DNA of 64,000 nucleotides, from NCBI RefSeq assembly GCF_017086405.1, contig NZ_CP070973.1:4310739-4374738 (forward strand), given 5' to 3'. The notes below the pieces were generated by a model. It was not told the DNA's origin. It saw only the letters and a program-made list of their open reading frames with translations, and did no database searches. Shown piece after piece: positions 16,903-25,014 of this stretch. How positions within the stretch are numbered: position 1 is the stretch's first letter; every line of letters begins with the position of its first letter. The DNA is from Mycobacterium gordonae. Lineage in GTDB: Bacteria > Actinomycetota > Actinomycetes > Mycobacteriales > Mycobacteriaceae. The position numbers were made by a program, and so were the translations under genes.

Positions 16903-17144
16903 CTTCCGCATCCTGGCGATGTGCGATGAGACAGCGCAACGTCCGCACCAATGTCCCGTCGACCACCTCGGCGATCCGACCAGGCGCCCGAGGCCCACGA
17001 AGCGCGCGCTGAGGCCTTCCCGCTTCATCGAAATGATCAAGACGCCGGCACCGGTCACTCCGAGCGTCGAGCGCACGGTAGTCGCGCGCTTCTCTAACAG
17101 TGAGAACGACCGTGAACGCCGTGCGGGCTGTATCGCGTACGACC

Positions 17145-18005
17145 TCAGCCGTCGAGCGCGAGGTCCTTGCGGAAGCGCCGCAGCCCGTCGATCTTCTCGG
17201 CCAGGGTCGCATCCGGCCCGGCGTAGAACATCCACGGCATGGTGATGATGCCGGTGATGCCCGCCTCCTCGGCACGCCGATAGTCCGCGCTGGTGAACGC
17301 GTCGGTCAGCGGCGTCAGGACGGTGAAATCTTCCATGGACAAGCCCTTTTCGGCGCGCAACTGCCGAAGCTTAGCGACCGCCTCGATCGCGTGCTCGGTC
17401 TTGATCAGGTCCCCGATCCAGCCGTCGTAGCGGGCCGCGCGGCGCAGTGCGATGTCACTGAGCCCACCCACGTAGACCGGAATCGGTGGCGGCGTGGGCT
17501 GCATCTCCAGGCGCGGCGCCTGATAGAAGGCGCCGTCGAATTCGGTCCAGCCCGGTGACCACAGCTTCCGCATCAGGTCGATCATTTCCTCAGTGCGCTT
17601 GCCGCGAGCCGCAAACTGCTCCCCCATCAGCTCGAACTCCTCGCGGCACCACCCCACGCCGATGCCGAGCTCGATCCGGCCCGACGCCAAAAAAGCAGCG
17701 GTGCCAATCGCTTTCGCCGCTGAATAAGGATTGCGCATAGCCGGAATGTAGACCGTGGTGACGAACTTGAGCCGCGTAGTGACCTGTGCCAGCGCACCGA
17801 CGAGCACCCACGGATCGGGCCAGTCGGTGAACGGCTGCCACCGACGCGACCCGTCCTTGGTGTACGGGTAAGGCGTCTGCAGCGTCTCCAGGTTGACGAC
17901 GTGGTCTGGTATCCCGAGCCCGTCGTAACCGAGTACGTCTGCCGCCTTGGCGATCTCGATGATCTCCCGGGTGTTCAGGAAGGCGCTGCTGACGTAGAAC
18001 TTCAC
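17145..18005 (-). CDS. LLM-class F420-dependent oxidoreductase
   Basis: 286 residues. The bacterial luciferase-like TIM barrel is shown by KAADVLGYDGLGIPDH, the ASGRIELGIGVGWCREEFE segment and VYVGGLSDIALRRAARYDGWIG, as in mycobacterial F420-dependent enzymes. It should use reduced F420 (or FMN) to act on an unknown substrate. The GTG start overlaps the stop of the thioesterase gene by 4 nt, so these two genes and glnE upstream look translationally coupled on the - strand. Confidence 0.85.
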   Translation of the reverse strand: MKFYVSSAFLNTREIIEIAKAADVLGYDGLGIPDHVVNLETLQTPYPYTKDGSRRWQPFTDWPDPWVLVGALAQVTTRLKFVTTVYIPAMRNPYSAAKAIGTAAFLASGRIELGIGVGWCREEFELMGEQFAARGKRTEEMIDLMRKLWSPGWTEFDGAFYQAPRLEMQPTPPPIPVYVGGLSDIALRRAARYDGWIGDLIKTEHAIEAVAKLRQLRAEKGLSMEDFTVLTPLTDAFTSADYRRAEEAGITGIITMPWMFYAGPDATLAEKIDGLRRFRKDLALDG

Positions 18006-18655
18006 CGCCCGTTCCCACCCTCCCGCACCCAGGAGGGCTCGATGAAAACCCCTTCGGATTCCACGGTGATCCCGCGAGCATCCGAAATGAAGCCGCGTGC
18101 AAACACTTTGACGCCCTCCCTGCGGTCTATCCAGGCTTCCGAGCGCAGCGGACCCAGGGGCGTGCCACGCAGATACTTGACCGTGATCGTCCCGGTGAAC
18201 CGCGCCCTGGACAGCGCCTCGCTGGCCGCCTCGCCCAGCATGTGGTCGAGCACGAGCGCACTGACGCCGCCGTGCACCAGCTTCGGCGGCCCCTCATAGG
18301 CCGAGCCGAGCACGAAGTCGGCCCAGCACCGCCCTCCGCCGTCGTGGTGCACGACCAACGGTGGGGCGACGGGATTGCATGCGCCGACGACCGCGTTGCC
18401 GAGCGGCAGGGGACGGTCGTCGACTCGGTAGCTCATCCCAACCGGCCGGGTGCGCTGCCGCAGCGCCTGAGTAACCTGCTCGATCGCGCCTCGCGCGTAC
18501 GCAACGGTGTCGTCGTCGACCTCGGTGCGGACGGTCGCGTCGATGAGATCGCGGACGGCGTCGGCCAGCGGCGCGTAAAGCGCGGTCACCCGATCGGCAT
18601 CGACGGCGCTCAACACCTCGAACTGGGCGCCCAGCGCACCGGCATCCTGGGTCAA
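18002..18655 (-). CDS. Hotdog-fold thioesterase (PaaI-like)
   Basis: 217 residues. The C-terminal half has KLVHGGVSALVLDHMLGEAA, the hotdog hairpin and long helix where acyl-CoA thioesterases of the PaaI/YbgC type place the catalytic Asp, followed by TGTITVKYLRGTPLG. The N-terminal 90 residues are a helical extension seen in mycobacterial members. Likely hydrolyses an acyl-CoA; substrate unknown. The start is a TTG at 18655 that overlaps the glnE stop (TTGA). No better ATG/GTG gives the full N-terminus, so a TTG start is inferred. Confidence 0.8.
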   Translation of the reverse strand: MTQDAGALGAQFEVLSAVDADRVTALYAPLADAVRDLIDATVRTEVDDDTVAYARGAIEQVTQALRQRTRPVGMSYRVDDRPLPLGNAVVGACNPVAPPLVVHHDGGGRCWADFVLGSAYEGPPKLVHGGVSALVLDHMLGEAASEALSRARFTGTITVKYLRGTPLGPLRSEAWIDRREGVKVFARGFISDARGITVESEGVFIEPSWVREGGNGR

Positions 18656-21633
18656 CTTCCGAACACCTTGCGCACCACCGCTTTTGCCCGCCTCGTCACC
18701 CGAAGATAATTGTCCAGGAACTCCCCGCCGTCGTCGTTGTGCCAGCCCGCGGCGACCGCGACCGCGTTGAGTTGACGCCCCGGACCGGGTAACTGGTCGG
18801 TCGGCTTACCGCGGACCAGGACCAGGGCGTTGCGGGCCCGGGTGGCGGTCAGCCAAGCCTGGCGTAGCAGGTCGACCTCCTCCTGGTCCACCAGACCCGT
18901 TTCCGCGATGACGTCCAGGGACTGCAGCGTCGAGGTGTTGTGCAGGGCCTCAATCTCGTGGGCGTGCCGCAACTGCAGCAACTGCACGGTCCATTCGATG
19001 TCGGCCAGTCCCCCACGGCCCAGCTTGGTATGGGTGTTGGGGTCGGCGCCGCGCGGGAGCCGCTCGGATTCGATTCGCGCCTTGATGCGGCGGATCTCGT
19101 GCACGGCCTCGGCCGAGACACCGTTGGGCGGGTAACGGGTCTTGTCGACCATCAACAGGAAGCGCTCACCCAGCACCGGGTCGCCGGCCACCGCGTGCGC
19201 ACGCAGTAGGGCCTGGATCTCCCAAGGCTGCGCCCATTGCGCGTAATACGCCTCATAAGAGGCCAGCGTCCGAACCAGTGGACCGTTACGCCCCTCCGGC
19301 CGCAGGTTGGCGTCGACCTCTAGCGGCGGGTCGACGCTGGGCTGGCCCAATTGCTTTCTGACCTGCTCGGCGATGGTGTTCGCCCATTTGACCGCGTGGG
19401 CGTCGTCGGCGCCGTTCGCAGTCTCGCAGACGAACATCACGTCGGCGTCCGAGCCGTAGCCCAGCTCGGCGCCTCCAAGGCGGCCCATACCGATCACCGC
19501 GATCTCCGCCGGGGCGCGCCCGTCCTCCGGAAGATTGGCCCGGATGGTTACGTCCAGTGCGGCCTGCAATACGGCCACCCAGATGGAGGTCAGCGCCGCA
19601 CAGACGTCAGTGAGCTCGAGCATGCCCAGCAGATCCGCAGACCCCACCCGCGCCAGTTCGCGACGACGCAGGGTCCGCGCCGCGGCAATGGCCCGGACCG
19701 GATCGGCGTGACGCCCGGCCGACGCGACCAGCGCCCGGGCCACCGCGGCGGGTTCGGCCTCCAGCAACATAGGCCCGGACGGCCGGTCGCCGTAGTTCTG
19801 GATGACCTCGGGTGCCCGCATCAGCAGGTCCGGCACGTAGGCCGAGGTGCCCAGCACGTGCATGAGTCGCTTGGCCACGGTCGGCTGGTCGCGCAGCGTA
19901 GCCAGGTACCAGCTCTGCGCGGACAGGGCTTCGCTGAGTCGGCGGTAGGCAAGCAGCCCGGTGTCGGGATCGGGGGCGTAGGACAGCCAGTCCAGCAGCC
20001 GCGGCAGCAGCACCGCCTGCACGCGGCCACGCCGGCCGCTGTGGTTGACCAGCGCCGCCATGTGCTTCAGCGCAGTCTGCGGGCCTTCGTACCCCAGCGC
20101 GGCCAGCTGCCGCTCCGCCGCCTCCGGCGTCATGCGGCCGCCGACGATCTGCAGTCCAGCGGGGCCGACCGACTCCAGCAGCGGCTGATAAAACAGCTTG
20201 GAGTGCAGGCGGGACACCCGGACGTTCTGGTGCTTGAGTTCCTCCCGCAACACCCCGGCCGCGTCGTGGCGACCGTCCGGACGGATGTGCGCGGCGCGCG
20301 CCAGCCAGCGCACCGCCTCTTCGTCGTCGGGCTCGGGCAGCAGGTGGGTGCGCTTGAGGCGCTGCAGCTGCAGTCGATGCTCGAGTAGACGCAGGAACTC
20401 GTAGGAGGCGATCATATTCGCCGCGTCCTCGCGCCCGATATAGCCGCCCTCGCCCAACGCGGCGAGCGCGTCCACCGTCGATGCGACGTGTAGCGACTCG
20501 TCACCGCGGCCGTGCACGAGCTGCAGCAGCTGCGCGGCGAACTCCACATCACGCAGGCCACCGCTACCGAGTTTGAGTTCGCGCCCGCGGATGTCAGCGG
20601 GCACCAGCTGCTCGACCCGGCGCCGCATGGCCTGCACCTCGGTCACGAAATCCTCGCGCTCGCACGCGGTCCAGACCATCGGCGTCAATGCCTCGAGGTA
20701 GCGCCGCCCGAGCTCGGCGTCACCGACCGCGGCCCGCGCTTTCATCAGCGCCTGGAACTCCCACGTTTTCGCCCACCGCTGGTAGTAGGCAACGTGTGAT
20801 TCCACCGTGCGAACCAGCTCGCCATGTCGGCCCTCCGGGCGCAGCGCCGCGTCCACCTCGAAGAACGCCGACGACGCCAGCCGCATCATTTCGCTGGCCA
20901 CCCGGGTGGTGATCGCGTCGGCGCGCTCGCCGACGAAGATCACGTCGACGTCGCTGACGTAGTTCAGTTCGCGGGCACCGCATTTGCCCATCGCGATGAT
21001 CGCCAGCCGGGGCGGCGTGCGGTCGCCGCACACCGAGTTCTCGGCCACCCGCAATGCCGCCACCAGCGCGGCGTCCGCGGTGTCGGCCAGCTGGGCGCCG
21101 ACCGTAGCGAACGGCAGCACTGGCTCGTCCTCGACCGTCGGAGCCAGATCCAGGGCCGCCAGCACCAGCAACTGGTCGCGGTACACCGCGCGCAACCGGT
21201 GCACGATGGTGCCCGGCGCGCCCGAGCATTCCTCCACACACTGCGTGAAGGTCTGTTGCAGCTGTTCGCGAGTGGGCAGCTTTACCTTGCCGCGCAGCAA
21301 CTTCCAGGACTGGGGGTGGGCGATCAGGTGGTCGCCCAGCGCCAGCGAGGAACCCAGTACGGCGAACAAGCGCCCGCGCAGGCTGCGCTCGGTGAGCAGC
21401 GCGGCGTTCAGCTCCGCCCAGCCGGTGTCGGGATTCTCGGAGAGCCGGACCAGCGCGCGCAGTGCGGCGTCGGCGTCGGGAGCGCGCGACAGCGACCAGA
21501 GCATGTCGACGTGCGCCTGGTCGTCATGTCGATCCCAACCCAGCTGTGCCAGCCGGTCGCCGGCCGGCGGATCCATCAATCCGAGCCGGCCGACGCTGGG
21601 CAACTTGGGTCGCTGCGTCGCGGGTTTGGTCAC
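18652..21633 (-). CDS. glnE: Glutamine-synthetase adenylyltransferase / deadenylase (GlnE)
   Basis: 993 residues from GTG 21633, which gives the known mycobacterial N-terminus (VTKPATQRPKLPSVGRLG). GlnE attaches AMP to, and removes it from, GlnA1 Tyr406 in response to nitrogen state. Two nucleotidyltransferase domains are visible, each with a GxxxLxYxSDxD motif: ARELNYVSDVDVIF in the N-terminal half and GGAELGYGSDADVMFV in the C-terminal half. Each is followed by DAxLRPEGRxGxLVRT, and the paired helical domains contain KLGSGGLRDVEF and KLGRGGLADIEW. The frame stays open upstream to 22011 only because it crosses the 54-bp tandem repeats, so that extension is not used. Essential in M. tuberculosis. 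Confidence 0.96.
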   Translation of the reverse strand: MTKPATQRPKLPSVGRLGLMDPPAGDRLAQLGWDRHDDQAHVDMLWSLSRAPDADAALRALVRLSENPDTGWAELNAALLTERSLRGRLFAVLGSSLALGDHLIAHPQSWKLLRGKVKLPTREQLQQTFTQCVEECSGAPGTIVHRLRAVYRDQLLVLAALDLAPTVEDEPVLPFATVGAQLADTADAALVAALRVAENSVCGDRTPPRLAIIAMGKCGARELNYVSDVDVIFVGERADAITTRVASEMMRLASSAFFEVDAALRPEGRHGELVRTVESHVAYYQRWAKTWEFQALMKARAAVGDAELGRRYLEALTPMVWTACEREDFVTEVQAMRRRVEQLVPADIRGRELKLGSGGLRDVEFAAQLLQLVHGRGDESLHVASTVDALAALGEGGYIGREDAANMIASYEFLRLLEHRLQLQRLKRTHLLPEPDDEEAVRWLARAAHIRPDGRHDAAGVLREELKHQNVRVSRLHSKLFYQPLLESVGPAGLQIVGGRMTPEAAERQLAALGYEGPQTALKHMAALVNHSGRRGRVQAVLLPRLLDWLSYAPDPDTGLLAYRRLSEALSAQSWYLATLRDQPTVAKRLMHVLGTSAYVPDLLMRAPEVIQNYGDRPSGPMLLEAEPAAVARALVASAGRHADPVRAIAAARTLRRRELARVGSADLLGMLELTDVCAALTSIWVAVLQAALDVTIRANLPEDGRAPAEIAVIGMGRLGGAELGYGSDADVMFVCETANGADDAHAVKWANTIAEQVRKQLGQPSVDPPLEVDANLRPEGRNGPLVRTLASYEAYYAQWAQPWEIQALLRAHAVAGDPVLGERFLLMVDKTRYPPNGVSAEAVHEIRRIKARIESERLPRGADPNTHTKLGRGGLADIEWTVQLLQLRHAHEIEALHNTSTLQSLDVIAETGLVDQEEVDLLRQAWLTATRARNALVLVRGKPTDQLPGPGRQLNAVAVAAGWHNDDGGEFLDNYLRVTRRAKAVVRKVFGS

Positions 21634-21732
21634 GACACGCGCCGACGAGAATGCAGTGGGGACACCCCCAGCCGCGCAGCGGCGAAGGGGGCGAAGCGAT
21701 GAGGTGGGGGCACCTCCCGCTTGCGGGGGCGA

Positions 21733-21907
21733 GTGGCGCCCACGAGGCCGCGCCGACGACGATGCATCGCGAAGCGATGAGGAGGAGTGGCGCCCACGAG
21801 GCCGCGCCGACGACGATGCATCGCGAAGCGATGAGGAGGAGTGGCGCCCACGAGGCCGCGCCGACGACGATGCATCGCGAAGCGATGAGGAGGAGTGGCG
21901 CCCACGA
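21733..21907 (-). repeat. 54-bp tandem repeat, three full copies plus a partial fourth, between glnA2 and glnE
   Basis: Copies begin at 21733, 21787, 21841 and 21895, exactly 54 bp apart. The first three appear identical and the fourth stops after 13 bases. Each unit holds a small dyad (GCATCGC-gaa-GCGATG). The unit is a multiple of three and carries no stop on the - strand, so the glnE frame runs through all copies. This resembles mycobacterial interspersed repetitive units. The 317-bp glnA2-glnE gap (21634-21950) otherwise holds a GC-rich hairpin-prone stretch around 21690-21730. Confidence 0.85.
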
Positions 21908-21950
21908 TACTGACGGTAGCGCAACCGCTCCGGCGCGCTGGCCGCCCGGG

Positions 21951-23291
21951 CTACAGCGACAGGTAGGAGCGCAGCTCGAAAGGCGTGACGTGGCTGCGGT
22001 AGTTCTCCCATTCGGTGCGCTTGTTGCGCAGGAAGAAGTCAAAGACGTGCTCCCCCAACGCCTCCGCGACCAGCTCCGAAACCTCCATGGCTCGCAGCGC
22101 GTTGTCCAGACTCGACGGCAACTCGCGATAGCCCATCGTGCGGCGTTCCTCGGGGGTCAGGTCCCAGACGTTGTCCTCGGCCTGCGGGCCCAGCACGTAG
22201 CCCTTCTCCACCCCACGCAATCCGGCCGCCAGCAGTACCGCGAAGGTCAGGTAGGGGTTACACGCCGAGTCGGGGCTGCGCACCTCGATCCGCCGTGAGG
22301 ACGTCTTGTGCGGCGTGTACATCGGCACCCGCACCAGTGCCGAGCGGTTGGCCGCGCCCCAGGACGCGGCGGTGGGCGCCTCGCCGCCGTGGACGAGCCG
22401 CTTGTAGGAGTTGACCCACTGGTTGGTGACGGCGCTGATCTCCGACGCGTGCTCGAGGATCCCGGCGATGAACGACTTGCCGACTTCGGAGAGCTGCAAC
22501 GGGTCGTCGTCGCTATGGAAGGCGTTGACGTCGCCTTCGAACAGGCTCATGTGGGTGTGCATCGCCGAACCTGGGTGCTGGCCGAACGGCTTGGGCATGA
22601 ACGTGGCCCGCACCCCTTCCTCCAGCGCGACCTCCTTCATGATGTACCGGAATGTCATCACGTTGTCGGCCATCGACAGCGCGTCGGCGAACCGCAGGTC
22701 GATCTCCTGCTGACCGGGTGCACCCTCGTGGTGGCTGAACTCCACCGAGATCCCCATGAACTCCAGCGCCTCGATGGCGTGGCGGCGGAACTTGGAGGCC
22801 GACTCGTGCACCGCCTGGTCGAAGTAGCCGGCGTTGTCGATCGGAACGGGCTCGGTACCGTCCTGCTCACCCGGCTTGAGCAAGAAGAACTCGATCTCGG
22901 GGTGCACGTAGCAGGAGAAGCCGAGGTCGTTAGCCTTCTGCAGTTGACGCCTCAGCACATGGCGCGGATCCGCCCACGAGGGCGAGCCGTCCGGCATGGT
23001 GATATCGCAGAACATCCGCGCGGAGTGGTGGTGGCCGGCCCTGGTGGCCCAGGGCAGCACCTGGAACGTCGACGGGTCAGGATGGGCGACGGTGTCGGAC
23101 TCCGACACCCGCGCGAAGCCCTCGATGGACGACCCGTCGAAGCCGATGCCCTCTTCGAACGCGCCCTCGAGTTCAGCCGGCGCTATCGCGACCGACTTGA
23201 GGAATCCGAGCACATCCGTGAACCACAGCCGGACGAAACGGATGTCGCGCTCTTCCAGCGTGCGGAGGACGAATTCCTTCTGCCGATCCAT
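21951..23291 (-). CDS. glnA2: Glutamine synthetase GlnA2 (type I-alpha-like)
   Basis: 446 residues, matching mycobacterial GlnA2. Active-site motifs are present (GFDGSSIEGFARV, PEIEFFLL, SHHEGAPGQQEIDLRF, PGSAMHTHMSLFEG, ANRSALVRVP). The adenylylation-loop tyrosine of GlnA1 is absent: the region reads VWDLTPEERRTMG, so GlnE control is not expected. In M. tuberculosis this paralogue is not essential and is expressed at a lower level than GlnA1. It lies upstream of glnE on the same strand across the tandem-repeat gap. One GlnR-type half box lies just before its start. Confidence 0.95.
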   Translation of the reverse strand: MDRQKEFVLRTLEERDIRFVRLWFTDVLGFLKSVAIAPAELEGAFEEGIGFDGSSIEGFARVSESDTVAHPDPSTFQVLPWATRAGHHHSARMFCDITMPDGSPSWADPRHVLRRQLQKANDLGFSCYVHPEIEFFLLKPGEQDGTEPVPIDNAGYFDQAVHESASKFRRHAIEALEFMGISVEFSHHEGAPGQQEIDLRFADALSMADNVMTFRYIMKEVALEEGVRATFMPKPFGQHPGSAMHTHMSLFEGDVNAFHSDDDPLQLSEVGKSFIAGILEHASEISAVTNQWVNSYKRLVHGGEAPTAASWGAANRSALVRVPMYTPHKTSSRRIEVRSPDSACNPYLTFAVLLAAGLRGVEKGYVLGPQAEDNVWDLTPEERRTMGYRELPSSLDNALRAMEVSELVAEALGEHVFDFFLRNKRTEWENYRSHVTPFELRSYLSL

Positions 23292-23313
23292 ACCCGCACA
23301 CTAGGCACGATCT

Positions 23314-23329
23314 GTTAAATCCGTGTTAC
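23314..23329 (-). promoter_or_regulatory. Single GlnR-type box before glnA2
   Basis: On the - strand the sequence is GTAAC-n6-TTAAC, giving AC-n9-AC, 23-38 bp before the glnA2 start. Only one box is present, without the second pair seen at glnA1, and it is close to the start codon, so its role is uncertain. Confidence 0.4.
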
Positions 23330-23369
23330 CGATGCTTAGCCAGGTTGGGGCCAGGCACGTTGCGGATGC

Positions 23370-24923
23370 TCAGGCCTGGCACCGCAGGTTCGGCGGCGGC
23401 AACGTCAAATCCACGAAGTAGCGCACGATCGCGGTGTCCACGCACTGGTTGCCATCGAACGTGACCGTGTGCTGGGTGCCGTCGAAGGAGACCAGCGAGC
23501 CGCCCAGTTGGCGGGCCAGATCCACCCCGGCCTGGTAGGGAGTGGCCGGATCGTGAGTCGTAGAGACCACGACGACCTTCCCCGGCGGGGCCGGCGACGC
23601 GGCGTGCGGCGTCGAGGTGGCCGGCACCGGCCACAGCGCGCAGATGTCGCGGGGGGCAGCGCCGGTGAACTGCCCGTAGCTCAGGAAGGGAGCCACCTGC
23701 CGGACCCGCTGATCGGCCGAAACCCACGCCGCGGCGTCCGTCGGCGTCGGCGCGTCGACACATCGGATCGCGTTGAACGCATCCTGACCGTTGTCGTAAT
23801 GGCCCTGTTTGTCACGTCCGTTGTAGTCGTCGGCCAGCAACAACAGGTCCCCCGCGTCGGTCCCCCGCTGCAGTCCGAGCAGTCCGCTAGTCAGGTATTT
23901 CCAGTGCTGCGGCGTGTAGAGCGCGTTGATGGTGCCGGTGGTGGCGTCGGCATAACCCAGGCCGCGGGGGTCGGACGTCTTGCCCGGTCGGGCCGCCAGC
24001 GGGTCGATCAGGGCGTGGTAACGGGTGACCCACTGGGCCGGGTCGGTGCCCAGCGGGCAGGCCGTCGACTTGGCGCAGTCGGCCGCATAGTCGTTGAAAG
24101 CGGTCTGAAACCCGGCCATCTGGTTGACCGTCTCGTCGATCGGTCCGATCGTCGGGTCGATGGCCCCGTCGAGCACCATGGCGCGCACGTGGGGCGCGAA
24201 CCGCTCCATATAGGCGGTGCCCAGCTCGGTGCCGTAGCTGTACCCGAGGTAGTTGATCTGTTCGTCGCCCAGCGCCTGCCGGATCATGTCCATGTCGCGG
24301 GCGGCCGACGCGGTGCCGGTGTTGGCCAGGAACGGCAGCCCCATCCGTTCGGCGCAGTGCTGGGCGATCTCCCGATACACCTGTTCGATGCGGGCCACCC
24401 CGGTCGGGCTGTAGTCGACCATCGGGTCGCGGCGGTAGGCGTCGAATTCCGCGTCAGAGCGGCACCGCAATGACGGTGTCGAATGCCCGACGCCCCTGGG
24501 GTCGAATCCGACGAGGTCGAAATGCTGGCCGATTTCGGAATTCTTCAGATCGGGGGCTATTCCGGCCACCATGTCGACCGCCGACGCGCCCGGCCCGCCC
24601 GGGTTGAACAGTAGCGAGCCGATCCGCTGACCGGAGGCCGGAACGCGGATCACCGCCAACTTCGCCTGTGCTCCAGTGGGTTTGTCATAGTCCACGGGTA
24701 CCGACACCGTGGTGCAGCGGGCGGTGGGAATGTCGGCGGTGTCGCCGACGAAGCCGTTGCAGGAACCCCACGTTTGTGGCGTCACGGCGGCCACGGGGAC
24801 CTGGGTCTGACCGGTGCCGGTGTCGGGTTCGGGGGTCGCGGCGGCGAGCGGGAGTGCCGCTGACTGCATGAGCACCAGTCCGGACGACAACAGCGCCGAG
24901 CTCACCAGTCTCAGGCGCAACAT
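23370..24923 (-). CDS. Secreted alpha/beta hydrolase (peptidase/esterase, Rv2223c-like)
   Basis: 517 residues. A signal peptide is visible (LVSSALLSSGLVLMQSAALPLAAA, about residues 6-30). The alpha/beta-hydrolase domain has oxyanion segment NPGGPGASAVD, nucleophile elbow LGYSYGTELG (Ser229), acid in STTHDPATPY and histidine in GTQHTVTF. It belongs to the tripeptidyl/prolyl aminopeptidase-like TAP family and is a paralogue of the next gene, whose layout and C-terminal motifs it shares. Unlike that gene it lacks a lipobox cysteine, so it should be released or periplasmic. The tandem arrangement is as in M. tuberculosis Rv2223c-Rv2224c. Confidence 0.9.
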   Translation of the reverse strand: MLRLRLVSSALLSSGLVLMQSAALPLAAATPEPDTGTGQTQVPVAAVTPQTWGSCNGFVGDTADIPTARCTTVSVPVDYDKPTGAQAKLAVIRVPASGQRIGSLLFNPGGPGASAVDMVAGIAPDLKNSEIGQHFDLVGFDPRGVGHSTPSLRCRSDAEFDAYRRDPMVDYSPTGVARIEQVYREIAQHCAERMGLPFLANTGTASAARDMDMIRQALGDEQINYLGYSYGTELGTAYMERFAPHVRAMVLDGAIDPTIGPIDETVNQMAGFQTAFNDYAADCAKSTACPLGTDPAQWVTRYHALIDPLAARPGKTSDPRGLGYADATTGTINALYTPQHWKYLTSGLLGLQRGTDAGDLLLLADDYNGRDKQGHYDNGQDAFNAIRCVDAPTPTDAAAWVSADQRVRQVAPFLSYGQFTGAAPRDICALWPVPATSTPHAASPAPPGKVVVVSTTHDPATPYQAGVDLARQLGGSLVSFDGTQHTVTFDGNQCVDTAIVRYFVDLTLPPPNLRCQA

Positions 24924-25014
24924 GGCCGAAATCGTCTCACTTCAAATTGCCGGGTTGGACGCGGAACGATTACGCCTTGGTCACTAATCGATACGGGCGG
25001 CGCGTCGTGTCGGG

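Noticed and set aside
21634..22011. N-terminal extension of GlnE by 126 residues
   Set aside because: The added part is encoded by tandem repeats and overlaps glnA2; GTG 21633 gives the known N-terminus.
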